Shown piece by piece: positions 47,527 through 56,496 of a DNA stretch of 64,000 bases (the stretch's first letter is position 1; the number at the start of each line of letters is the position of its first letter). The DNA is from Pseudonocardia sp. CNS-004. Lineage in GTDB: Bacteria; Actinomycetota; Actinomycetes; Mycobacteriales; Pseudonocardiaceae. Made by a program: the position numbers and the translations under genes. The notes beneath the pieces are model-generated. The model did not search any database, had not been told where the DNA came from, and saw only the letters and a program-made list of their open reading frames with translations. Where the stretch lies: NCBI GenBank assembly GCA_001942185.1, contig MKJV01000033.1, forward strand, positions 1 to 64,000, written 5' to 3'.

Positions 47527-48519
47527 GTGGTCGACGTCTCAGCTCTGCCGACCCGCCTGCGAGCGGCGAGCCGCGGGGTCGGCGCGTCGGGCGCCGGCCT
47601 CGTGCTCGTGGTGGTCCTGGTGTTCCTCGCGGGCCGCTCGCTCGTGCCGGGCTACAGCCAGCCGTCGTCGATCCGGGCGATGGCGGTGCTCGCCGCTTTC
47701 CTCGGCATCGCCGCCATCGGGCAGGTGCTGGTGGTCCTCAACGGCCACATCGACCTGTCCGTACCCGCCCTGATCGGCGCCGGGAACGTGATCGCCGCCC
47801 GGCTCGCCGGCGACGGGGTGAACCCGGTCGTCATCGTGCTCGTGGTGCTCGCCACCGGGTTCGCGATCGGGCTGGTGAGTGGTGTGGTCATCGCGCGCTG
47901 GAACGTGCCGTCGCTCGTGGTGACCCTGGCCGTCGCGTCCGTCGTCGGCGGAGGGGTGCTGGTGTGGACCAAGGCCCAGCTGCTGGGCGAGGCGCCGTCG
48001 TGGCTGCCCGGGTTCACGTCGTCGGCCGCCTCGACCGGGCCGCTCCCGGTGCCGCCGGTCGTCGTGCTGTGGATCGGGCTCGTGCTCGTCGGGGCCTACC
48101 TGCTGCGCGCCACGCCCGCGGGGCGCAAGCTCTACCTGGCCGGGGTCAACCCGCGCGCCGCGCGGCTGATGCTGGTCGGCGACCGCACCGTCACGGCCGT
48201 GGTGTTCGCGCTGTCCGGCATGTTCGCGGCGCTGACCGGGATGCTGCTCACCGGCTTCACCGGCGGCGGCCTCTACACGGTCGGCGAGGCGTACCTGTTC
48301 AGCTCGATCGCCGCCGTGGTCGTGGGCGGCAACTCCCTGCTGGGCGGTCGCGGCGGCATCGTGCGCGCCGCGCTCGGCGCGATCGCCCTGACCGAGCTGA
48401 CCACCCTGCTGGTCGGGTTCTCGCTCGACTCGTCCGCCCAGCAGGCCGTGCTCGGTGCCCTGATCGTGGTCGTGGTGGTCACGTACGGGCGCGAGCAGGC
48501 GCTGCGCGACCAGATCTGA
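47527..48519 (+). CDS. sugar ABC transporter permease 2 (RbsC type)
   Basis: Intact, 330 residues. LNGHIDLSVPALIGAGNVIA and VVVGGNSLLGGRGGIVRAAL are the equivalents of the motifs in permease 1. The GTG start lies two bases after the preceding stop. It is the last transport subunit of this operon, followed 31 bases later by an alcohol dehydrogenase with its own GAGGAACG ribosome site. Confidence 0.88.
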   Translation: MVDVSALPTRLRAASRGVGASGAGLVLVVVLVFLAGRSLVPGYSQPSSIRAMAVLAAFLGIAAIGQVLVVLNGHIDLSVPALIGAGNVIAARLAGDGVNPVVIVLVVLATGFAIGLVSGVVIARWNVPSLVVTLAVASVVGGGVLVWTKAQLLGEAPSWLPGFTSSAASTGPLPVPPVVVLWIGLVLVGAYLLRATPAGRKLYLAGVNPRAARLMLVGDRTVTAVVFALSGMFAALTGMLLTGFTGGGLYTVGEAYLFSSIAAVVVGGNSLLGGRGGIVRAALGAIALTELTTLLVGFSLDSSAQQAVLGALIVVVVVTYGREQALRDQI

Positions 48520-48550
48520 ACAACGGAACATCGGGGATAGAGGAGGAACG

Positions 48551-49584
48551 ATGAGGGCAGCGGTCTACCACGGCGCTCGTGACCTGCGACTGGAGGACGT
48601 CCCGGACGCGCCGGCACCGGCGCCGGGGGAGGCGCGCATCCAGGTTCGCCGGTGCGGCGTCTGCGGGACCGACGCTCACGAGTACGCGCACGGGCCCGCG
48701 CTCGTGCCGTTGCACGCCGAGCACCCGGGGTCGAAGCACTCCGGCCCCACGATCCTGGGCCACGAGTTCACCGGCGTGGTCGAGGCGGTGGGGGACTCCG
48801 CCGGCCGGTTCGCGGTCGGTGACCGCGTCGTGGCGGGGGCGGGCAGCTGGTGCGGGACGTGCTCGCGCTGCCGGGCCGGGCGGACGAACCTGTGCGAGAC
48901 CTACTTCACCTTCGGGTTGCAGACGCACGGCGGCCTCGCCGAGTTCGTCACGGTGCCGGAGCGCATGTGCCACCGGGTGCCGACGAGCTCGACGACGCCC
49001 AGGCGGTGCTGGCCCAGCCGCTGGCGATCGCGGTCCACGCGCTCAACCGGGGCGGGACGCAGCCGGGCGACGAGGTCGTCGTGATGGGTGCGGGCGGGAT
49101 CGGGCGCCTCGTCGTCGCCGCCGCGGCCGCTCGCGGCGCGGTGGTGCACGTGGTCGACGTGGATCCGGCCCGGCTCGACGAGGCCCTCGAACTCGGGGCG
49201 ACGACGGGCCGGCTCGCCGGTGACGTCGCAGGCACCCCGGCCGGTGCCGCTCCCGACGTCGTGATCGAGGCGTCCGGTGCAGCGCCGGCGCTGCGGTCCG
49301 CGCTCGACCTGGTGCGCCCCGGCGGCCGCGTCGTGATGCTGGGGCTGCCCGGCGCCCCCGTCGAGCTCGCCGTGCGACAGGCCGTGATCGCGGAGGTGGA
49401 CCTGCGGTCCTCGTCGGCCCACGTCTGCGACACCGACATCCCCACGGCCCTCGAGGTCCTCGCGGCCCGCCGGATCGACCACCTGGTGGTGGAGCGCGTG
49501 GTCCCGCTGGACCAGGTCGTGGAGGAGGCGTTCGACCCGATGGCCGCCGGCTCCCTGACCGGCAAGGCCGTGATCGCGATCTGA
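48551..49584 (+). CDS. zinc-dependent alcohol dehydrogenase (butanediol/sorbitol dehydrogenase-like)
   Basis: About 345 residues. The catalytic zinc ligands are in RRCGVCGTDAHEY and TILGHEFTGVVE; the structural zinc cysteines are in SWCGTCSRCRAGRTNLCETY; the NAD-binding loop is VVVMGAGGIGRLVVAA. A frameshift near 48985 is repaired by one G (VPDELDDAQAVLAQP). Located at the end of the sugar ABC operon, it probably oxidises the imported polyol or diol. A diol-to-acetoin step would match the acetoin-dehydrogenase-like E1 subunits in both flanking operons. Confidence 0.84.
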
Positions 49585-49602
49585 GCCCGGCCCGAACCAA
49601 CG

Positions 49603-49635
49603 GCGCTCCCCGTCCGGATCCACCGGGGGGAGCGC
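49603..49635. terminator. hairpin terminator of the sugar ABC/ADH operon
   Basis: GCGCTCCCC (49603-49611) pairs with GGGGAGCGC (49627-49635), followed by TGTTT. It lies between the converging alcohol dehydrogenase gene and LacI gene and could serve both. Confidence 0.7.
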
Positions 49636-49668
49636 TGTTTCGTCGTGCCCGGCCCGCGGGCTCGCCGG

Positions 49669-50685
49669 TCAGCGGGTGGGGGGAGCGGTGGATGCCCGGT
49701 GCACGATCCGGCCCTCGCAGCGGATGCGGCGTGCTTCCGGCGGCGTGGTCTCGGCCAGGTTGGCGCGGATGCGGCTGAACAGCAGCTGGGCGGCCATGGC
49801 TCCCATGTCGCGCAGGGGGAGCTCGTAGGTAGTGATCGGTGGGGCGGCGACCTCGAACCACTCCGGGTTGAGGAAGCGACCACCGACACGTCGTCGGGGG
49901 CGCGCCTGCCGCGGGCGGCCAAGGTTCGTAGCAGCCCGAGGACCGCGCGGCTGCTGGAGGCGAACACCGCCGTGACGTCCGGGTGGTCGTCCAGGAGACA
50001 GGCCATGGCGGTGGCGCCCCAGGCGACTGTGTACTCGCCGTGCAGCACGGGGCACTCGCGCTCGGACAGCCCTGTGTCGCGCAGCCCGCGGACGAAGCCC
50101 GAGGTGCGGGAGCGGGTCGTGCTCAGGTGCTCAGGTCCCGCGATCATCGCGATCCGGCGGTGGCCCTGCGATGCGAGGTGTTCCACGAGCGCCGCCGCGC
50201 CGGTCTCCTCGTCGCCGGTGATCGAGTCGACCTGGTCGTCGCTGGACCGGCGGGCGTACTCCACCACCGGAAGGCGCGGGTTGGCCTCGCGCACGACGGC
50301 GGACCCTGCCGCGCTGCACGGCACGTGCGCGATACCGTCGACGCGGTGCTCGACGAGCGAGCGCAGCAGCTCGGCGTCGGCCTCCGGGTCGTTGCCGCTG
50401 CAGCAGAGCAGCAACCGGTAGCCCTCGTCGGCGAAGACGTCCTGCAGGACGGTGGCTCCGGCGTTGTAGAACTCGTTCTCGAGATCGGGGATGACGAGGC
50501 CGATCGAGCGGCTCTGGCTCTCCCGCAGCCCGCGCGAGGGCGTTCTGCTGGTAGCCGATCCGCTTGGCGGCCTCCTGCACGCGGCGGCGCGTCTCGGGCC
50601 GGACGCTGGGATGCCCGCTCAGGGCCCGCGAAACCGTGCCCAGGCCGTATCCCGCGGCCTCGGCGACGTCCTTCAGGGTGGCCAC
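49669..50685 (-). CDS. LacI-family transcriptional regulator, divergent from operon B
   Basis: About 340 residues. Helix-turn-helix ATLKDVAEAAGYGLGTVSRA and hinge VQEAAKRIGYQQNALAR are intact; the effector core is in another frame (LLLCCSGNDPEADAELLRSL, GHRRIAMIAGPEHLSTTRSR) and the end in a third (FLNPEWFEVAAPPITTYELP). Shifts near 50538 and 49878 are each repaired by one base. The GTG at 50685 lies 106 bases from the TGGAAACCTTTCCA operator. It is the best candidate to bind that site and its copy at 43632. Confidence 0.8.
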
Positions 50686-50748
50686 GATGGGAACGCTACC
50701 AGGAAGTGACCGTCGGAACGCGCTGCCGGTCGGCGCTGCTTCGGGGGG

Positions 50749-50804
50749 TTGACACCAAATCGGGAAAGGGCTCATCCTGGGCGACACCGGTGGAAACCTT
50801 TCCA
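50749..50804 (+). promoter_or_regulatory. promoter and LacI-type operator of operon B
   Basis: TTGACA (-35) at 50749-50754 and the palindrome TGGAAACCTTTCCA at 50791-50804. The 14-mer is identical to that before the sugar ABC operon at 43632-43645. It lies between the divergent LacI gene and operon B. No good -10 is visible. Confidence 0.7.
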
Positions 50805-50840
50805 TCAAGCACGCGGTCGTCCCAGCGGAGGGAGTGCTCA

Positions 50841-50963
50841 GTGGGCAGCACCAGGTTCAGGTCCCGTCGGCCCGGTCGGGCGAGCAGGACCACCACCGAG
50901 TCCGGCGGCCGGTGGGGTGAGGTCGCCCCCACCGGCGCCGTCCACGGTGGGAGCCCGGCGTGA
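50841..50963 (+). CDS. putative 40-residue leader peptide of operon B
   Basis: A GTG at 50841 preceded by GGAGGGAG (50826-50833) opens a 40-codon frame. It is rich in Arg, Gly, Ser and Thr (GSTRFRSRRPGRASRTTTES) and ends in a TGA that overlaps the GTG of the lyase gene (GTGA at 50960-50963). The arrangement is the same translational coupling used throughout this window. I do not recognise the peptide. It may be a real small protein or simply a translated leader for the lyase; basic composition could indicate nucleic-acid contact. Confidence 0.4.
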   Translation: MGSTRFRSRRPGRASRTTTESGGRWGEVAPTGAVHGGSPA

Positions 50964-52396
50964 CGGCCGAGCCCGCGGAAGCGCTCGACCCGGACGTGGC
51001 CGGACCCGCCCGGGGCGGGTCACCCGCCCACCTGATCGACTCGCGGCTGCTCGGCTCGCTCTTCGCCTCCGCCGCCGTGCGCGAGATCTTCTCCGACCGC
51101 GGCATGGTGCGCGCCTGGCTCGACGCCGAGATCGCGATGGTGCAGGCCCAGGCGGAGGTCGGGATGGCGCCGCGGGAGGCGGTGGCCGACATCCGCGCGG
51201 GCGCCGACCTCGTGGAGCGCGACTTCACCGAGCTCGCCGACGAGATCGAGCGCACCGCCCACCCGCTGGTGCCGGTGGTGCGCATGCTCGCCGACGTGAG
51301 CGGCGCCTCGGGCGCCTACGTCCACCTCGGCGCCACCACGCAGGACATCACCGACACCGGTCTCGTGCTGCAGTGCAAGGAGGGCCTGGCGCAGGTCGAG
51401 GGGCTGCTGCGCGGCCTGATCGACGTGCTGGCGGATCTGGCCGCGCGCTACCGCGACCAGCCGATGGTCGGCCGCACCCACGCCCAGCACGCGCTGCCCA
51501 TCACGCTGGGCTTCAAGTTCGCGGTGCTGCTGGCGGAGTGCGAGCGCCACCTCGAGCGGCTGCGCGATGTGCGGCCGCGGGTCCTGGTGGGCCAGCTCGG
51601 CGGGGCCGTCGGGTCGCTGGCCTCGTTCGACGGCCGGGGCATCGAGGTCCGCGACCGCATGATGGCGCACCTGGGGCTCGAGTCCCCGGACGTCGCATGG
51701 CACACCGCGCGCGACGGCTTCACCGAGCTCGTGTGCGCGCTGTCGATGCTGTCGGCGACCTGCGGGAAGATCGCCAACGAGATCCGCGTGCTGCAGCGCA
51801 CCGAGGTGGCCGAGCTCGAGGAGCCGTTCACGCTCGGCAAGGTCGGCAGCAGCACGATGCCGCACAAGCGCAACCCGATGTTCGCCGAGTTCGCCGTGTC
51901 CAACGCGATCCTCACCCGGCAGTCCCCGGCCGCGATGCTCGCCGCGATGGTGCAGGAGCACGAGCGGGACATGTCGATGTGGGGCGTCGAGTGGGCGGTC
52001 GTCCCGGAGACGTTCGTGCTCACGGCGGGGCTCGTCGAGCGGGTGACCGAGCTGCTGAGCGGGCTCGTCGTGCACCCGGAGGCGCTGCACCGCAACCTGC
52101 ACCAGCTGGGTGACCTGCTGCTCTCGGAGGCGGCGATGATGATGCTGGCCCATACGATCGGCAAGCGCGAGGCGCACGACGTCGTCTACGAGGCGGCGAT
52201 GCAGTCCTGGGAGACGGGGCGCACGCTCCGCGAGACCCTGCTCGAGAGCGAGCAGGTGCGGCGGGCGGACATGGACCACGAGGCGCTGACCGCCGCTCTC
52301 GTCCCGGAGGACTACATCGGCTCCTGCCGGGAGATGGTCGACCGGGTCGTGGAGCGCACGGCCCGCCGGGTCGCCGCGGAGGCCGCCCATGAGTGA
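50960..52396 (+). CDS. PurB/PcaB-type lyase (fumarase/aspartase superfamily)
   Basis: Intact, 478 residues. The superfamily signature GSSTMPHKRNPMFAEFAVSN, the catalytic loop region and the conserved VHLGATTQDITDTGLVLQCK and VGRTHAQHALPITLGFKF blocks place it with adenylosuccinate lyases and 3-carboxymuconate cycloisomerases. The C-terminal part LESEQVRRADMDHEALTAAL also fits. In a catabolic operon a role in purine synthesis is unlikely; beta-elimination or cycloisomerisation of a carboxylated intermediate is more plausible. The GTG at 50960 overlaps the leader stop; its end overlaps the next gene by 8 bases. Confidence 0.85.
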   Translation: MTAEPAEALDPDVAGPARGGSPAHLIDSRLLGSLFASAAVREIFSDRGMVRAWLDAEIAMVQAQAEVGMAPREAVADIRAGADLVERDFTELADEIERTAHPLVPVVRMLADVSGASGAYVHLGATTQDITDTGLVLQCKEGLAQVEGLLRGLIDVLADLAARYRDQPMVGRTHAQHALPITLGFKFAVLLAECERHLERLRDVRPRVLVGQLGGAVGSLASFDGRGIEVRDRMMAHLGLESPDVAWHTARDGFTELVCALSMLSATCGKIANEIRVLQRTEVAELEEPFTLGKVGSSTMPHKRNPMFAEFAVSNAILTRQSPAAMLAAMVQEHERDMSMWGVEWAVVPETFVLTAGLVERVTELLSGLVVHPEALHRNLHQLGDLLLSEAAMMMLAHTIGKREAHDVVYEAAMQSWETGRTLRETLLESEQVRRADMDHEALTAALVPEDYIGSCREMVDRVVERTARRVAAEAAHE

Positions 52397-53321
52397 GAAC
52401 GCACGCACGAGACGCCCGCTGCGGGTCGGCGTACTGGGCCTCGGCGCGATGGGTTCGCGGTTCGTCCGCCGCCTGCGCGACGCCGGGTTCGACGTCTACG
52501 TCTGGAACCGGACGCCCGCCCGGGCCGCCCGGCTGGCGCCGACGGGTGCGCGCCCGTGCCCGAGCCCGCGGGCCGTGGCCGAGTCGAGCGACGTCGTGCT
52601 GATGATGCTGTGGGACTCGCCCGCGCTCGACGCCGTCGTGCACGGCCCCGACGGCGTGCTCGCGGGATTGCAGCCGGGTGCGGTCGTGGTGGACGCGAGC
52701 ACGGTGGAGCCCGAGGCGTCGGCCGCGGTCGCGCAGGAGGTGCGCGCGGCGGGCGGGGACATGCTGGACACCCCGGTGTCGGGGAGCCTCGACGCGGCGG
52801 AGGCCGGCCGTCTCCTGATCATGGTCGGCGGCCCGTCCGCCGCGCTGGAGCGCGCCCGCCCGGTGCTCGACGTGCTCGGCGACCGGGTGGTGCACGTGGG
52901 TGAGCGCAACGGCAGCGGCCTGGCGCTCAAGCTCGCGGTGAACATGCAGGTGGCGGCTCAGGCGGTGGCGTGGGGCGAGGCACTGACCCTCGTCGAGGGG
53001 TACGGCATCGGCCGCGACCGCGCGACCGAGGTGATGCTGGGCAGCGTCGTCGCCTCGCCGATGCTGCACTACCGGGCGCCGTTCGTGCTCGAGCCGCCCG
53101 CGGAGGTGTGGGCGAGCGCCGACCAGCTGCGCAAGGACGTCGTCTACGCCGTGGCGCGGACCCCGGAGACCGCGGCCTCGGCCCGCCACGCGCTCGCGCT
53201 CCTCGAGCGCCTGTGCGCGGAGGGCCGTGGGGACCGGGAGGCGGCGGAGCTGATGGTGGCCGCCGCGGAGCGGCGCATCGATACCGCCGACGAGCCGGTG
53301 CCGGGGGTGTCGGGCCGATGA
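52389..53321 (+). CDS. 6PGDH-like NAD-dependent dehydrogenase (3-hydroxyisobutyrate dehydrogenase family)
   Basis: Intact, 310 residues. Nucleotide-binding VGVLGLGAMGSRFVRRLRDA, the substrate motif DTPVSGSLDAAEAGRLLIMV and the catalytic Lys in GSGLALKLAVNMQV are present. It is the operon B counterpart of the gene at 40691-41626 and would interconvert a beta-hydroxy acid and a semialdehyde. The ATG at 52389 overlaps the lyase end and its TGA overlaps the next ATG, so the operon is tightly coupled. Confidence 0.88.
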   Translation: MSENARTRRPLRVGVLGLGAMGSRFVRRLRDAGFDVYVWNRTPARAARLAPTGARPCPSPRAVAESSDVVLMMLWDSPALDAVVHGPDGVLAGLQPGAVVVDASTVEPEASAAVAQEVRAAGGDMLDTPVSGSLDAAEAGRLLIMVGGPSAALERARPVLDVLGDRVVHVGERNGSGLALKLAVNMQVAAQAVAWGEALTLVEGYGIGRDRATEVMLGSVVASPMLHYRAPFVLEPPAEVWASADQLRKDVVYAVARTPETAASARHALALLERLCAEGRGDREAAELMVAAAERRIDTADEPVPGVSGR

Positions 53322-54061
53322 GCACCGCGACGGCCCCCCGCCTGTCCCCGCTGGTGCGGCGGCTCGCGCGGGAGCACGCGATCGACCTCGCCGAGATCGC
53401 CGGGAGCGGGTCCGACGGCCGCGTGACCGGCCGTGACGTGCAGGCCTTCCTCGCGGCGCGGCCCGCCGCCCGGCAGCGGACCGGCGCCGCGGGACCCGCG
53501 GCCGGGCCGCACCCCGGTTTCGCGGTGGTGGAGGCCGAGCTCGACGGGCGGAACAGCCGCGGCGCGGGCGTGCTCGCGCAGGTGTGCGTCGCGGTGGCGG
53601 CGGCGCTGCGGCGGTTCCCCGCGCTCGGTCCCGGTGGGGACGGGGTGCGGCTGGCGGTCGGGACGCCGGGCGGCTCGCCCGCCGTCGTCCCCGACGCGCA
53701 CGACCTCGTCCCGGCCGCCGTGGAACGGCGGCTGCTCGGTGCCGAGGAGCCGCCGGGGGCGGCCGCGTTCACGGTCGCCGACTGCAGCGACTCCCCGGTG
53801 TTCGTGCTCCCGCGCGTACCGGCGGGCCAGCTGGCCGCGATCGCGGTGGGGCGCCCGCGGCGGCGCCCCGCCGTCGTGTCCGTGGACGAGGGCGAGGCGA
53901 TCGCGATCCGCGACGGCGTGCCGCTGGCGCTGGCCTGGGATCCGGCGGCCGTCCCGGACGCCACGGCCGTCGAGTTCCTGGCCGCAGTGACCGCCCGCCT
54001 GGAGCACCACGAGACCCGAGATCTGTGTGAAGCAGTACCGCGAGTGGAGGACCAACGATGA
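53318..54061 (+). CDS. E2-like protein: E3-binding domain plus degenerate acyltransferase domain
   Basis: Intact, 247 residues. Residues 8-45 are a canonical peripheral-subunit-binding domain (LSPLVRRLAREHAIDLAEIA, GRVTGRDVQAFLA). After a short linker the remainder resembles a shrunken E2 catalytic domain, ending LALAWDPAAVPDATAVEFL where an active E2 has FDHRxxDG; the catalytic His and Asp are replaced. There is no lipoyl domain. So it cannot act as a normal acyltransferase, but could anchor E1 or E3 or act as a scaffold for the operon B E1 pair. Both ends overlap neighbours (ATGA). Confidence 0.78.
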   Translation: MSTATAPRLSPLVRRLAREHAIDLAEIAGSGSDGRVTGRDVQAFLAARPAARQRTGAAGPAAGPHPGFAVVEAELDGRNSRGAGVLAQVCVAVAAALRRFPALGPGGDGVRLAVGTPGGSPAVVPDAHDLVPAAVERRLLGAEEPPGAAAFTVADCSDSPVFVLPRVPAGQLAAIAVGRPRRRPAVVSVDEGEAIAIRDGVPLALAWDPAAVPDATAVEFLAAVTARLEHHETRDLCEAVPRVEDQR

Positions 54062-55443
54062 ACTTCCCGACGTACGGCGCGACGACCGTCGACTGGGAGA
54101 CGCGCATCGACACCGACCGGCTCCGCAAGGAGCGTCTGGCCCGGCTCAAGCAGCAGCTGGAGCAGTCGGAGTTCGGGGCGCTGCTCGCGTTCGACTTCTC
54201 GAACATCCGGTACATGACCGCCACCCACATCGGCACGTGGGGCATCGACAAGCTGGTGCGCTTCTCCCTGCTGGTGCGCGGCGCCGAGCCCATCGTGTGG
54301 GACTTCGGGTCGGCGGCCAAGCACCACGAGCTGTATTCGCCGTGGCTGTCGGACCAGGTGGTGGACCCGGTCACGGGCGTGAGCTCGGCGGTGCCGGGCA
54401 CCTTCCGCTCGCACTCGGGCGTCTCGACGCTGCGTGGTGCCGTGCACCCCGGCGCGGACCGGGCCGGGCACGTGGCGAGCGTGGTGCTCGCGGAGCTGCG
54501 CAAGCACGGCATGGAGAACGAGCCGCTCGGCGTCGACATGATCGAGCTGCCGGTGCACCACGCGCTAGTCTCGGCCGGCGTCGACGTCGTGGACGGCCAG
54601 CAGCTGTTCCTCGAGGCGCGGCGGATCAAGACCCAGGACGAGCTGCTGCTGCTCACGCACGCCGTCTCGCTCGCCGACATGGCCTACGAGGAGCTGTACT
54701 CCTTCCTCCGCCCGGGGATCAAGGAGAACGAGATCGTCGCGGAGGTCAGCAAGCTCCTCTACGCGAACGGCTCGGAGTTCGTCGAGGGCATCAACGCGAT
54801 CTCCGGCGAGCGCTGCAACCCGCACCCGCACCTCTACTCCGACCGCATGATCCGGCCGGGGGACCCCGCCTACTTCGACATCGTCCACAGCTACATGGGC
54901 TACCGGACCTGCTACTACCGCTGCTTCGCGGTCGGGAGCGCGTCGCGGTCGATGACGGACGCCTACAAGCGGGCCCGCGAGATCATGGACGTCTCGATCG
55001 CCGCGGTGCGGCCCGGCATCTCGACCGCGGACATCGTCTCGCTGTGGCCGCGCGCCGAGGAGTTCGGCTTCCCGAACGAGGAGGCGGCCTTCGCGCTGCA
55101 GTACGGCCACGGCCTCGGCCTGGGCGTGTGGGAGCGGCCGATCTTCAGCCGCCTCACCTCGCTGGACCACCCGGAGCCCATCGAGGAGGGCATGGTCTTC
55201 GCGCTGGAGACCTACTGGCCGGGCACGGACGGGTTCTCCGCGGCGCGCATCGAGGAGGAGGTCATCGTGACCGCCACCGGCTGCGAGGTGATCACGCGGT
55301 TCCCGGCAGAGGAGCTGCTGGTCGCCGGGCAGCGCTACTACGGCGTGAACGGCACGCTGCCGCCCGTGCGGGAGCGCCAGTCGCACCTCAACAACCCCTC
55401 GGTCAACGGCCAGGTCGCGCCCTCGACGCTGGGGGTCCGATGA
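54058..55443 (+). CDS. M24 (Xaa-Pro peptidase-like) family protein, operon B
   Basis: Intact, 461 residues. It has a creatinase-like N-domain (GALLAFDFSNIRYMTATHIG, IVWDFGSAAKHHELYSPWL) and a pita-bread C-domain. Metal ligands Asp (FDIVHSYMGY), His (YGHGLGLGV), Glu (VFALETYWP) and Glu (ARIEEEVIV) are present; the second Asp of the usual pair is Cys (GYRTCYYRCF). It is longer than the operon A copy by an insert around residues 95-130 and a 30-residue tail. It shares operon position with E1alpha, arguing for a metabolic hydrolase or lyase rather than a general peptidase. Confidence 0.85.
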   Translation: MNFPTYGATTVDWETRIDTDRLRKERLARLKQQLEQSEFGALLAFDFSNIRYMTATHIGTWGIDKLVRFSLLVRGAEPIVWDFGSAAKHHELYSPWLSDQVVDPVTGVSSAVPGTFRSHSGVSTLRGAVHPGADRAGHVASVVLAELRKHGMENEPLGVDMIELPVHHALVSAGVDVVDGQQLFLEARRIKTQDELLLLTHAVSLADMAYEELYSFLRPGIKENEIVAEVSKLLYANGSEFVEGINAISGERCNPHPHLYSDRMIRPGDPAYFDIVHSYMGYRTCYYRCFAVGSASRSMTDAYKRAREIMDVSIAAVRPGISTADIVSLWPRAEEFGFPNEEAAFALQYGHGLGLGVWERPIFSRLTSLDHPEPIEEGMVFALETYWPGTDGFSAARIEEEVIVTATGCEVITRFPAEELLVAGQRYYGVNGTLPPVRERQSHLNNPSVNGQVAPSTLGVR

Positions 55444-56496
55444 GCACGCCCCTGGCCCGGCACCCCTACGGGGAGCACGAGCCCGTCCACCCGCCGGCTC
55501 CCGGCCCGGCCCCCGCGGAGCTGCCGGTGGACACCCGCCTGGCCCTCTACCGCAGGCTGGAGGAGCTGCGGCAGGTCGAGAAGCGGGCCTACGACCTGTT
55601 CATGCAGCAGCTCGTGAAGGGCACGAGCCACCTGTCGCTCGGCATGGAGGCGGTGTCGGCGGGTTTCGGCGAGGCCATGCGGCCCGACGACTACACCTTC
55701 GCGACGTACCGCGGGCACGCGCACACGCTCTCCCGCGGGGCGCGATGGGCGGCGTGCTGGCCGAGCTGCTCGGCCGGTCCAACGGCCTCTTGGGCGGCAA
55801 GGGCGGCTCGATGCACCTCACGAGCGTCGAGCACGGCGTGCTCGGCAGCTTCGCGATCATCGGGGCGCACCTGGTGATCGCGAACGGGGCCGCCTGGTCG
55901 GCGAAGATGCGCCGCAGCGGCCAGGTGGCCGTCTGCTTCTTCGGCGACGGCACTACGAACATCGGCGCCTTCCACGAGGCGCTCAACTACGCCGCCGTGT
56001 ACTCGCTGCCGGTCGTGTTCGTCTGCGAGAACAACCTGTACATGGAGTACACGCCGATCAGCGACGTGACGGCCGTGTCCCGGCCGGCCGCCGACCGGGC
56101 CGCCGCGTACGGGCTCGAGTCGATCTGCATCGACGGCAACGACGTCGACGCGGTTTTCCGCACGGCGAAGCTGGCGCTGGAGACGTGCCGGCGCGGGGAG
56201 GGCCCCGTGCTCGTCGAGGCGGTCACCTACCGCCACGGCGGCCACTCGCGGGCCGACCCCGGCAAGTACCGCCCGGCCGAGGAGGTCGCGGCGTGGAAGG
56301 ACTACGACCCGGTGGCGCTGTACCGGCGCCGGCTCACCGGGCTGGGTGTGGAGCAGCGGGACCTCGACCGGATCCGGGACGACGTCGCCGCGCGCGCGAC
56401 GCCGCGACGGAGGAGGCGAAGGCCGGCCCGCTACCGGACGTGGAGGCCGCGATGACCGACGTGTGGGCCGACGGAGGTTCGGAATGGCGCAACTGA
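55440..56496 (+). CDS. 2-oxoacid/acetoin dehydrogenase E1 alpha subunit, operon B
   Basis: About 353 residues. The thiamine-diphosphate motif CFFGDGTTNIGAFHEALNYA to FVCENNLYMEY, LVKGTSHLSLGMEAVSAGFG and YRHGGHSRADPGKYR match the operon A copy closely. Frameshifts near 55740 (one C restores RGAPMGGV) and 56398 break it; the end GSEWRN at 56496 resembles the GGWTWRN end of the operon A subunit. The start overlaps the M24 stop (ATGA). Confidence 0.86.

Noticed and set aside
48948..50414. 488-codon minus-strand frame spanning the alcohol dehydrogenase and LacI genes
   Set aside because: Only its N-terminal part is LacI. The rest is antisense to the zinc dehydrogenase, opened by a frameshift near 49878.
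39454..55443. M24 proteins as DddP-type DMSP lyases
   Set aside because: DddP keeps the Asp that is Cys here, and the flanking motifs differ. It stays only a remote possibility.
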